Shown: piece by piece, positions 48,098 through 56,363 of the stretch
Layout of the letters: each line of letters begins with the position of its first letter
Position numbering within the stretch: the stretch's first letter is position 1
Source: Legionella tucsonensis
GTDB taxonomy: Bacteria; Pseudomonadota; Gammaproteobacteria; Legionellales; Legionellaceae
NCBI RefSeq assembly: GCF_001468035.1
Contig: NZ_LNZA01000008.1
Location: 186,001 to 250,000, forward strand
Length of the DNA stretch: 64,000 nt
Reading direction: 5' to 3'
Notes under the pieces: generated by a model
Told to the model about the DNA's origin: nothing
What the model saw: only the letters and a program-made list of their open reading frames with translations
Databases searched by the model: none
Made by a program: the position numbers and the translations under genes

Positions 48098-48970
48098 ATG
48101 AACGATTCTATAATACTTTTAGATGCCTCATTGAGAGACGGAGGCCACCGAACTAATTTTAATTTCGAAGACGCTCAATTAGAAAAAATTCTTGTATCTC
48201 TAGATAACTCAGGCATTGAATACATTGAAATTGGCTATCGAAATGGAACTTTAACACCCACCCAGGTCGGGAGAGCTGGATGGTGTGCAAAAGATTATCT
48301 GCTTCTTTGTCGTTCTTTAATTCAAAAAGCAAAAATGGTAGTCATGGTTTTTCCAAATAATCTCACTCAGAGCGATCTCATTGAATTAAAAGAATGTGGT
48401 GTCGATTTATTAAGACTCTGCATTGCTAAAAACGAACTTGTATCTGCCTTGCCTAAAATAAAAATGATAAAAAATGCAAATATAGATGTTTCAATTAATT
48501 TTATGAATATCTCTTACTACAAAAAAATTGAACTTGATGATTCAATCAAAATGATAAGCGAGTATGAGCCGGATATTATTTATTTTGCTGATTCAAATGG
48601 CAGTTTACTCCCTACGCGTATCACAGAAATTTATGAGAAATACGTTAATAATTACCCATTCCCATTTGGATTTCATGCTCATGACAACCTTGGTTTAGCA
48701 CAAGCTAATGCCTTGGCAGCGATGAGCTCAGGAGTTCGCTTTATTGATGCATCTCTTGCTGGTATGGGCAAAGGTACTGGTAATTTAAAAACAGAGTTTT
48801 TTGTTGCTTATCTACATTCAATACAACTAAAAAAATACAATTTGGATAGTATTCTCGAAGCAGCAAATTTCGTTCGCAGCTCATTAAAGATAGGTCAAGA
48901 GCCAATTGAAATGTCAGAATTTATCCGTGGAATTTCTGATCTCTCAACTACAAGCTACGAATCTAAATGA
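48098..48970 (+). CDS. DRE-TIM (HMGL-like) aldolase/lyase family protein
   Basis: The 290-residue TIM-barrel protein has the metal-site motif SLRDGGH (R13, D14) and the second metal motif HAHDNLGLAQ (H193, H195). The block DASLAGMGKGTGN near residue 228 also fits. These match the N-terminal domain of 4-hydroxy-2-oxovalerate aldolase and related HMGL-like enzymes. It lacks the C-terminal communication domain of the full-length aldolase. No partner acetaldehyde dehydrogenase lies nearby, so the reaction is unknown. It is embedded between the two dot/icm blocks. Confidence 0.8.
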   Translation: MNDSIILLDASLRDGGHRTNFNFEDAQLEKILVSLDNSGIEYIEIGYRNGTLTPTQVGRAGWCAKDYLLLCRSLIQKAKMVVMVFPNNLTQSDLIELKECGVDLLRLCIAKNELVSALPKIKMIKNANIDVSINFMNISYYKKIELDDSIKMISEYEPDIIYFADSNGSLLPTRITEIYEKYVNNYPFPFGFHAHDNLGLAQANALAAMSSGVRFIDASLAGMGKGTGNLKTEFFVAYLHSIQLKKYNLDSILEAANFVRSSLKIGQEPIEMSEFIRGISDLSTTSYESK

Positions 48971-49004
48971 ACCATTGAAAATATCAGCTGTTATATTTCA
49001 CTTG

Positions 49005-49043
49005 AGTTCGACATAAAAATGGAAATGCCTTTTATGTCGAACT
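49005..49043. terminator. Hairpin between the DRE-TIM gene and the ankyrin protein
   Basis: AGTTCGACATAAAA at 49005-49018 is the exact complement of 49030-49043, with an 11-base loop. It lies between convergent genes. The lower stem is AT-rich and there is no long T run. Confidence 0.65.
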
Positions 49044-49098
49044 TAGGATAAAAAAATTTACTTTGACTTACACGAAAGGACAAGATTGGCTCCACTAT

Positions 49099-50430
49099 TT
49101 AGGGCGAACGCATATTAATCGATTCTTCAGATTTTTCAACAACTGCAGATTTACTTTTGGGTTTATCCATATACGCTTTTTTCAGAGCTTTTAGGTCTGG
49201 ATCTTCTGGGGTTTTCTCTAATGCTTTATCCAGTTGTTGGACTTTTTTACTTCTCATATCATCAGTAAACTCTTTGTAGCGTTGCTTTACTTTGTCTTTT
49301 GTTTCTTGATCCACATTCTCAAAGCCTCCTTTGCGATTTGCTTCTTGACATAGGAGGACCCCATGAACATTCGCGCGCGTATTTGCCACCGTACAATTAT
49401 CATATTTTTGCGGTTTTTGCTCAAGGGTATATACTGGCTGTTCTCCTTTAGTAACCTGATGAATTTGCTCCATAACTTGCTCGTGTGAATGCCCTTTATC
49501 ATGACCACTCATTACATTGTTTATAAAATCTGACGTAATATCCTTCTTGTCTACTTCATAGATTTGAGTTCCATGTTTCCCTGGGCTAGCTCCTTCTCCT
49601 CGATTGGTGAATACTAAGTAAACTTTATCCGAATTTCCTTCGACTGGCACAAAAGATAATCCCATAGCGTGTCCAGTGCAATTAATAGGGACACTGGTTA
49701 CGTCTCCTGCTTGTATTCGTTTACTCAGTGCATTTCCAGCCTCAGGACTTCCTTCAGGAGTACTGTATTGATAATTAGCGGCTTTATTTGCAAAAGTAAA
49801 AGCATCTGAAATTTTCTTGAAATCGCCTTTTTCTGGTTCCTTACTGAGACCCTGGCTGTAATCCTTTACGGTATCAGTCATCAATTGATAGGTAGGTCCT
49901 ACATGCGCACGTTGAGAAGGAGTGCCATCTACACTAGTTATCTCTATGCCCAGTATGAGGCCAAACTCTTTAACTGTATGCAATTTAACAGGGGGGGATG
50001 GAGTATACCGCTCAGGAGGGGAAATAATTTGTTGTCCTCGCCCCCGCTCACTACGTATTGCGATATCATATTCCTCTCTTGCCAGAGCATCATACTCTGC
50101 TCCAGAATCGAGTAACGCCTTTACCATAGAGAAATCTTGATTTTGCAGCGCTTGAACTAATGGTGTCTGCCCACGTATGTTTTTTGCATTGTTTAACGCA
50201 GTAGGAAGATCTTGATAACCAAAATCTTTAGCAAGAGCTGTTAATGGAGTTTTTAGGTCTAATGAGGTTTGCTCTAATTGCGACCTTAAAATTGAATCGC
50301 GCATATTTTGCAAAAAAAGAAACAAATTTTGTATAAATCGTTCCTCATCCATTTTTGCTTTTTGCAAATCTTTAAGTTTATCTTCAGCTACTGCTGTTTC
50401 AGTGCTTTTAGGAGCAAATAAATCAGGCAT
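49099..50430 (-). CDS. Ankyrin-containing protein with a possible clan CE-like cysteine hydrolase region, candidate effector
   Basis: The 443-residue soluble protein lacks a signal peptide. An N-terminal helical region is followed by an ankyrin-like stretch at about residues 87-112 (RGQTPLVQALQNQDFSMVKALL). The middle holds CTGHAMGLSFV (H254), VYLVFTNRGEG (N276), and EQKPQKYDNCTVAN (Q338/Q341, C346). The order His, Asn/Asp, Gln, Cys is that of clan CE thiol enzymes such as Ulp1- and YopJ-type proteins, but this is a pattern reading, not a proven match. The C-terminus is Lys/Glu-rich with a Ser/Glu tail. It lies between dotB and dotA. Function is unknown. Confidence 0.55.
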   Translation of the reverse strand: MPDLFAPKSTETAVAEDKLKDLQKAKMDEERFIQNLFLFLQNMRDSILRSQLEQTSLDLKTPLTALAKDFGYQDLPTALNNAKNIRGQTPLVQALQNQDFSMVKALLDSGAEYDALAREEYDIAIRSERGRGQQIISPPERYTPSPPVKLHTVKEFGLILGIEITSVDGTPSQRAHVGPTYQLMTDTVKDYSQGLSKEPEKGDFKKISDAFTFANKAANYQYSTPEGSPEAGNALSKRIQAGDVTSVPINCTGHAMGLSFVPVEGNSDKVYLVFTNRGEGASPGKHGTQIYEVDKKDITSDFINNVMSGHDKGHSHEQVMEQIHQVTKGEQPVYTLEQKPQKYDNCTVANTRANVHGVLLCQEANRKGGFENVDQETKDKVKQRYKEFTDDMRSKKVQQLDKALEKTPEDPDLKALKKAYMDKPKSKSAVVEKSEESINMRSP

Positions 50431-50495
50431 GATGCAAACCGATTAAGTGTTTATTTAGTGTACAATTATACCACAATATATAATACTTTTCATGT

Positions 50496-50531
50496 AAAAA
50501 TGGAGCATCAAAGTATCTCTTTGATGTTCCA
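50496..50531 (-). terminator. Intrinsic terminator of icmV-dotA
   Basis: TGGAGCATCAAAG pairs with CTTTGATGTTCCA (one wobble) with a five-base loop. On the minus strand it is followed by TTTTTACATG. It lies just past the dotA stop. Confidence 0.85.
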
Positions 50532-50540
50532 TCTCCCTTT

Positions 50541-53500
50541 TTACTTCATTATCTCGGGAGGAGGCTTGGAAGAGCCACCTAGGCCATCGCTACTCTTTTT
50601 CTTGGAGGACTGATTGCTGCTACCAGTATCCTTATCACTGCTTGGCGTAGCATTACCTTGAGCACTAACATCACCACCGCCGCCACCTTTACCTAAAGCA
50701 CCCTTAATCATGCCCACACCTTTCGCACCATATCCACCAAGAGTCTTATCAATTTGTCCTTGCGCGGTCTGGGTTTCCTTACCTGCTTCTTGAGTCTTAC
50801 CTTTTACTTCCTCACCCCATTGTGCTGTTTCTTGGCCTATGCTTTCTGGTGTACCCCCTATCCATCGTAATACCTTGTCTGGCAAGTAAGAAATCAATGT
50901 AAATGCTTTTTGTATGATAACTAAATACAAAGTAGTATACGTTAATATGGAGAAGAAGAATGCATATATTCCGGCCCAATCCGTATATCCACCTGTACCA
51001 GAGCCGGTTGATTCCGAACCTCCATATGCCCAGACCCCGCCCGCAAGTTTAGCGCTATCGGTATTTTCCTGCTGGATAAATGCTATAGCCTGATCATATC
51101 CAGCATTTAAAACCCATACCCCCACATAGGACAATGCTATGGCAGTAATATAGCCAATAATCATCATGGAAGGTCTAAGAAATACGTTCACCAGAATCAT
51201 GATCGCTGCTTCACCTTTACCAAAAGCCTCATGCCCTTCTGGATGAGTTACCCCTAATGCCACAATAGGTGCAGCGACCATTGCTTCGATTACCGAGATT
51301 AACCAACCCAATGCGCCAAAGGTGAAAATCATATAGGGTAAGATTGGAATGTAATAAGCCGTAGTAAAACCGACACTCACCATGACACCTACCCACGCAA
51401 TCACAAGCGGCATTGCCAAAGACATCATCGCAAAAATAAAGATACCAAATACAGGGATTAATGCGCTGGATACCGCCATATTCAATAAGAGCATCCATAA
51501 GTTACCGGCAAAATTGATGTACTCATTGCCCATATTTGCCAAAGCAACTACAGGGTTTACCCCAGGCTGCGAGATAATTTGCAGACCCTGTTGAAAGATT
51601 GTCGCCATTCCTTGCAATGGAATCATCAGGAATGCCATAACCACACTATTAATAATCTGGCCAAAGATATCAAGAAACAGATTATATATGGTCACTAAGA
51701 TAATATTATAAAATATGTTTCCGAGTATTTGTCCCAGACAAATAGAATAGAAAGGTTTTACTGAGCCGCAAGAGAAGTTTTGTCTTTCTAATCGATATAA
51801 CGAAGTGCTGACACTAAAATTAATTGAATTAGCAAAAGTCAGTGGCTTAACTCCTGGTTGCTCAGGGTTTGACATCATAAATGAATTGTTAAGAAAACCA
51901 TATACCGTAGATGATGATTGACCACTATCTACAGTCATCTTATTACCCAGGCTTGGTGGGTTTTTAGCATTAGGATCTGATGTAATTAATGCGTGTACTT
52001 CTAATACTTGGGTATTATCTTGGCCAAACCATTTACATAATTGCGAAAAGTCTTTATTGTTGTTGGTCATATCTCCTGGACCACAGGTAATCGTTTTACC
52101 ATCCTCGCTAGGGACAAACGGGCTTGTTACTGCCGAAGCACTAAATGTACTTTTCTCCAATCCAGTTTCTGAATCTGTTTGGCCTGCATTTGCAATGGTC
52201 CCCGATGTTCCCTGAATCGCTACCAAGTTAAAGAAATAAGCGCCAGCCATAATCCATCCTTGAGTCTTGGCTTTATTAATAAAGTCAGTCGCCTTCTCCC
52301 CAGTTGCAGATTGGTTGATTAGACGCGACAGATTCACTGTTGGCATCATAATACCATTATAATCATTAACTGCATTAACTAATTCGTTACCATTAAGCAA
52401 TGTCCCCCCAATTACAGATCCCGGCACAGGCCCCCAAGTAATACATAAATTTTCTGGTTTATCTGAAGTAGTTTTATCAAAGGTACTACAAATCGTTCCA
52501 TCCTGTTTATAGGGCACGCCAAATTGTTGCGTCGCAACTGGAGAAAAAGGAGTAGTATTGGGATTACTCGTTGTTGACATTTGCGGATCATTACCCACTA
52601 TAGTTCGAGCTACTGTAGACAAATCCGTATACATTTGCTGGACGGCAATCGCCCGAGACATTTGCGTTGCAGCTGCCTCAGCAGGAGTTAAAGTATTGTT
52701 ACCAAGCTTGACATTTTTTCCTGCAGTAAAATAGGTAGGCTTGCCGTCCGCATCGTTAGGACCCTGTGTGCCAGTAAGTAAAGCACCGAAACTGGAATTA
52801 AGAGTACTAATGTTATTCCAGGTAATGGAACCGCATATCCCGTTCAAAAAATAATAAGGTGAAGATGAATCAGTAAAATTAGGCATTTCAACAGTCCAAT
52901 TAGGATTCGTCGGAGCCTTATTCTGAACAGAAATTGCGTTTACAGTACCAAGAAAATCAGGGACTGTATTTTGGCAAAACTTAGCTATTGGAGAGCTATT
53001 ATCGCCTGCTTTAGCGGCATTATAACAATCTCCTGCTTGTTGTTGCTGAGCATCAAGAAGACGTTGGCGTAGATTTGTCAATTGTGTCTGTAAGCCCAAC
53101 ATGCATACTTGACCGGCAAGTATGTTTGACGCACCCTTTGCAATACCACCGATCCCTGTACTATCAGAGGTCAAAAGTGCTTCGGATGGATTGATTTGTT
53201 GTGTTTGAATAATAACCCCGCCACGATTCAAATAACTTAACGCGGCATCCCATACCTTATCTGCAGCCCCAACACCTTGAACAACAACCCACATAACAAA
53301 AATTTGCATCAAGCAATAGCCAGAAGCCTTGGGAATCAATAAAGCCAAACCTACAGTAGAACGAATTGGAATCCAAATAGAAGACCACTTTTGTCCAAGC
53401 ATTTGCCCTTCATGGGCAGTATTCATAGTAGATACCAAGAGAGTATACATAATAATAATACCCCCCAGCGCCAAAACTGCAGCATTAAATACTGCAAACA

Positions 53501-53681
53501 TACTGCCCATGATTTGGCTGCCTGTACCACTTAAAACACCATCAACAACTCCGAATAAATTGCCAAGAAATACTACCGAATAATCACTAGCAGGAGGAGC
53601 AAAACTCAAAGAACTGGCGTTATCCGCTAAAACCAAACCAGGACATACAAGGAGAAGTAGAGTTACTAACAACTTATTCAT
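50541..53681 (-). CDS. dotA: Dot/Icm polytopic inner-membrane protein DotA
   Basis: DotA is an essential inner-membrane component of the type IVB secretion channel and can also be released. An N-terminal signal peptide (MNKLLVTLLLLVCPGLVLA) is followed by hydrophobic segments near residues 60-130. A large periplasmic part comes next, then a cluster of membrane segments in the last third (residues about 650-930). A charged Gly/Ser/Lys-rich cytoplasmic tail closes the protein. The 1046-residue length matches DotA. The start overlaps the icmV stop by four bases. Confidence 0.96.
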   Translation of the reverse strand: MNKLLVTLLLLVCPGLVLADNASSLSFAPPASDYSVVFLGNLFGVVDGVLSGTGSQIMGSMFAVFNAAVLALGGIIIMYTLLVSTMNTAHEGQMLGQKWSSIWIPIRSTVGLALLIPKASGYCLMQIFVMWVVVQGVGAADKVWDAALSYLNRGGVIIQTQQINPSEALLTSDSTGIGGIAKGASNILAGQVCMLGLQTQLTNLRQRLLDAQQQQAGDCYNAAKAGDNSSPIAKFCQNTVPDFLGTVNAISVQNKAPTNPNWTVEMPNFTDSSSPYYFLNGICGSITWNNISTLNSSFGALLTGTQGPNDADGKPTYFTAGKNVKLGNNTLTPAEAAATQMSRAIAVQQMYTDLSTVARTIVGNDPQMSTTSNPNTTPFSPVATQQFGVPYKQDGTICSTFDKTTSDKPENLCITWGPVPGSVIGGTLLNGNELVNAVNDYNGIMMPTVNLSRLINQSATGEKATDFINKAKTQGWIMAGAYFFNLVAIQGTSGTIANAGQTDSETGLEKSTFSASAVTSPFVPSEDGKTITCGPGDMTNNNKDFSQLCKWFGQDNTQVLEVHALITSDPNAKNPPSLGNKMTVDSGQSSSTVYGFLNNSFMMSNPEQPGVKPLTFANSINFSVSTSLYRLERQNFSCGSVKPFYSICLGQILGNIFYNIILVTIYNLFLDIFGQIINSVVMAFLMIPLQGMATIFQQGLQIISQPGVNPVVALANMGNEYINFAGNLWMLLLNMAVSSALIPVFGIFIFAMMSLAMPLVIAWVGVMVSVGFTTAYYIPILPYMIFTFGALGWLISVIEAMVAAPIVALGVTHPEGHEAFGKGEAAIMILVNVFLRPSMMIIGYITAIALSYVGVWVLNAGYDQAIAFIQQENTDSAKLAGGVWAYGGSESTGSGTGGYTDWAGIYAFFFSILTYTTLYLVIIQKAFTLISYLPDKVLRWIGGTPESIGQETAQWGEEVKGKTQEAGKETQTAQGQIDKTLGGYGAKGVGMIKGALGKGGGGGDVSAQGNATPSSDKDTGSSNQSSKKKSSDGLGGSSKPPPEIMK

Positions 53682-54127
53682 TTCTTTTCCCCCAACAGCC
53701 CCCGCCTAAACCATTCATTAAAGGTACACCCTAATTTACGATTTTTAATTTGATAGTACCAAAAGTGGTAACGGAAGGCTAAAACCAACGCAATTAAAGT
53801 GACGATGAGGCTCACAATAAACGCTTTTATTGAACCAAAGAAAAGCTGATATCCGGCATATCCCAAAATCAAAAGAGCAGCTAACACCATAATAATACTC
53901 AATCGAAATAAAGATTTTTGTTTTATAAGTATACTTTCGTCGCTAAGATTTAATAAACGGACCGCATCGTTGAATGATTCACCTTCAACTTTTTTCTGTG
54001 GTACAAACAAACGTATAAAGCCATTTCCTAAATACAAGGTAAATGCTTTCATCCGTTCCCAATCAAACCACCTACGAACATTAATAATTCTTGTAACTAA
54101 TCTAACTATCCGCGACTGCTTTTTCAT
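53678..54127 (-). CDS. icmV: Dot/Icm inner-membrane protein IcmV
   Basis: The 149-residue protein is basic at the N-terminus and contains two adjacent membrane segments (residues about 72-115), then a basic C-terminal tail ending FNEWFRRGLLG. The length and position upstream of dotA are those of IcmV, an inner-membrane Dot/Icm component required for intracellular growth. It overlaps dotA (ATGA) and is divergent from icmW across 95 bp. Confidence 0.94.
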   Translation of the reverse strand: MKKQSRIVRLVTRIINVRRWFDWERMKAFTLYLGNGFIRLFVPQKKVEGESFNDAVRLLNLSDESILIKQKSLFRLSIIMVLAALLILGYAGYQLFFGSIKAFIVSLIVTLIALVLAFRYHFWYYQIKNRKLGCTFNEWFRRGLLGEKK

Positions 54128-54158
54128 ATTTTTTACTTCTTTCTTTTATCTTTCATAA

Positions 54159-54169
54159 TATACTATAGT
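54159..54169. promoter_or_regulatory. Overlapping divergent -10 candidates for icmV and icmW
   Basis: TATACTATAGT contains TATACT and TATAGT facing right. Read on the other strand, it gives TATAGT. It sits in the 95-bp divergent gap about where both promoters should be. Confidence 0.35.
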
Positions 54170-54204
54170 AGTAAGTAATGATTTCGTCCATCCGCTTAAA
54201 TACA

Positions 54205-54220
54205 GTAAAGAAAGAGTAAA
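54205..54220 (+). promoter_or_regulatory. CpxR-type direct repeat GTAAA-N6-GTAAA before icmW
   Basis: GTAAAGAAAGAGTAAA is an exact fit to the CpxR consensus reported for several L. pneumophila icm/dot genes. It ends two bases before the icmW start codon, so it also serves as the ribosome-site region (AAAGAG). A mirrored, less perfect copy precedes icmV. Confidence 0.5.
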
Positions 54221-54222
54221 AT

Positions 54223-54678
54223 ATGCCTGATCTAAGTCACGAAGCGTCTGCCCAATACTGGTTTGAATACATTGATCCTATGATCTATAGAGTGATTACT
54301 TTTATGGAAAGTGTAGAAGATTGGACTCTGGATGGGAATCCTGAGTTTGAGGCAGCCATGGAACAGTTGGGTAAAGAGCTTGATGACATAGAAAAAATAG
54401 ACATGAGCCTGTTAGCAGAAGAAGAAAAATTTATTCGCATTGTTGGAAATATTAAATCGGGTCGAGGCCTTCGATTGCTGCAAGCAATCGATACAGTCCA
54501 TCCGGGCAGTGCGTCACGCGTTTTAATCCACGCCGAGGAAACAAGCACGGGAAGCCATGATCCTGCTGGAGTTTTTCTCAAGCGAAACATTGTATTTGAG
54601 CGTTTAAGATTGTTGTCGCGAGTTTTTTGTCAGTATCGTCTAAAACTTGTTTTACGTGCACTTGAAGGGGAAGAATAA
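54223..54678 (+). CDS. icmW: Dot/Icm adaptor chaperone IcmW
   Basis: IcmW is the small acidic cytoplasmic adaptor that, with IcmS, binds effectors and docks on DotL to deliver them. The 151-residue length equals that remembered for L. pneumophila IcmW. The body includes FMESVEDWTLDGNPEFE and AIDTVHPGSASRVLIHAEE, conserved stretches. It has no signal peptide or membrane segment. icmX starts on the next base after its stop. Confidence 0.96.
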   Translation: MPDLSHEASAQYWFEYIDPMIYRVITFMESVEDWTLDGNPEFEAAMEQLGKELDDIEKIDMSLLAEEEKFIRIVGNIKSGRGLRLLQAIDTVHPGSASRVLIHAEETSTGSHDPAGVFLKRNIVFERLRLLSRVFCQYRLKLVLRALEGEE

Positions 54679-56136
54679 ATGAAATTAGCGTCTAAACTGA
54701 TGTTGTTGAATGTGCTTTATTTTACTGCGTTTTCTGCTACAGCACAGGATTTAACAACTTCAACTGATCCATCTCAATATTATCAAAACCAACAAACAGA
54801 AAACACAAAAAAGCTGCTAAAGTATTTTGAAAATTTTGGTCAATACTTGGGTTTTCAAGTAAATAAAGCTCCTACAGAAGACAATAAAGATTATTCAGTA
54901 ACCTATAAACTCATTGATTTAACAACCTCTCAACTATCACAAGCTTATCAGTTTTATACCTTATTAGGCTCGATTCCCGTGAATACTTTTGCCAGTGGTC
55001 AGAGCCAACAAACTGGAACGACCACTGGTAATCCTTTGGCACAATTCCTGCCTACTGATAGTGCAAATACATCCCCCTATAATCCCAGCGCAATGATCAT
55101 TAATCCTCTGGCTAATCTTGCTTTTCCAAATTACGCGTCAACCTCAACCACTGGAGTGAGTGTGACTCCGTTGATAGATCAACAAACTTATCAAGAGGAT
55201 CCAGTAAGCCAATCTGTATTAAATATTTTAGCGACCCCTGATTACTCATACTGCCTGGATCCTACTAGTAGTACACTAACCTTTACTCCTGGTTGCCAGT
55301 TGCTTTATAATACCTTGGTACCCCTGAAAGTTGTAGGGGAAATTCCCAGCGCAACTATGTTTTTTGACCCAACTTACCTTCAACAATTTTTAAATCATCT
55401 TAATAGCAACGCATTAACCGGCCCCTTGATGTATTCAACGCAAGACCTTGGGACTAATCAGGAAAAAAACAAAGCAGCCAAAAATGGCCTAAACGCACAA
55501 AATCAAGAGCAACTTGCAGCGAATTTTATTCGCTATGTTAGTGGTGGTGTAATTCCTATAGCATTACCTAAATGGAAAGATTATGACACGTTATATACTC
55601 AAACCCTTGGTGATAGATCTTCCAGCACCCCAACAACAAAACAAATGCAAGCGCAGCAAACTCTTGCTAAATATCTTGCAAGCTTACGTGCCTATGCGGC
55701 ACAAAACTCTGTAGGAATAAGTAACCTATATTTTATCATGTCAAAAAGAATGCCTCAGACTGCTCCATCAGGCGGACAAACTGGAAGTACCTCTAGTGGT
55801 CCAACAAGCCAGGCTTTAACCGAATTTAATATGGCAACCTGGAGATTGTACAATACTACAAGTACTGGCGGTACAAGTGCTGCTACTGCCGCTGCCGCTA
55901 GCGGCACGGGCGGTACCGGCGAACCTGGAAACACCCCATGGATTAATAGCCTTAATAATGCACCGCCTGCTACAGTAGAAAAAGAAATTGCTATATTACT
56001 TGCTGAGATTAATTATCAACTTTATTTAGATCGTCAAGTCCATGAACGCCTTCTCATGACGAACAGCATCTTGTTATTACAAAGTGTTCGTACAGGTGCT
56101 CCATCTACTGATTTCACAGCAGGACAACAACCTTAA
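54679..56136 (+). CDS. icmX: Dot/Icm periplasmic protein IcmX
   Basis: IcmX is a secreted/periplasmic protein needed for Dot/Icm pore function. The 485-residue protein has a signal peptide ending FSATAQD. The body is rich in Thr, Ser, Gln and Asn, with conserved blocks YCLDPTSSTLTFTPGC (two Cys) and AANFIRYVSGGVIPIALP. A low-complexity Gly/Ser/Thr/Ala linker near residues 374-420 is an expansion typical of variable parts. The last residues are soluble. It is followed by a hairpin. Confidence 0.95.
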   Translation: MKLASKLMLLNVLYFTAFSATAQDLTTSTDPSQYYQNQQTENTKKLLKYFENFGQYLGFQVNKAPTEDNKDYSVTYKLIDLTTSQLSQAYQFYTLLGSIPVNTFASGQSQQTGTTTGNPLAQFLPTDSANTSPYNPSAMIINPLANLAFPNYASTSTTGVSVTPLIDQQTYQEDPVSQSVLNILATPDYSYCLDPTSSTLTFTPGCQLLYNTLVPLKVVGEIPSATMFFDPTYLQQFLNHLNSNALTGPLMYSTQDLGTNQEKNKAAKNGLNAQNQEQLAANFIRYVSGGVIPIALPKWKDYDTLYTQTLGDRSSSTPTTKQMQAQQTLAKYLASLRAYAAQNSVGISNLYFIMSKRMPQTAPSGGQTGSTSSGPTSQALTEFNMATWRLYNTTSTGGTSAATAAAASGTGGTGEPGNTPWINSLNNAPPATVEKEIAILLAEINYQLYLDRQVHERLLMTNSILLLQSVRTGAPSTDFTAGQQP

Positions 56137-56144
56137 TTAAAATA

Positions 56145-56170
56145 TGGGGTGAAAAAAGCTTTTCACCCCA
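56145..56170 (+). terminator. Terminator hairpin of icmWX
   Basis: TGGGGTGAAAA-AAGC-TTTTCACCCCA is a perfect 11-bp stem nine bases after the icmX stop. No T run follows outside the stem. Confidence 0.75.
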
Positions 56171-56363
56171 CTGCAAATACCAAGCCCTTAAAATACCTCA
56201 CGCCATATTATGGATGCACTTAAACCACACTACAATTGATAAAAAGTCCTAACAAATTCTTTATCATGTGTTTAGAAAATGAAGTTTTAAAATATTTTCC
56301 AAACAGTGATGACATTTGAGTCAAAGTAATTTAAATTGACGCATTTAATGCACTAATTCCTCC

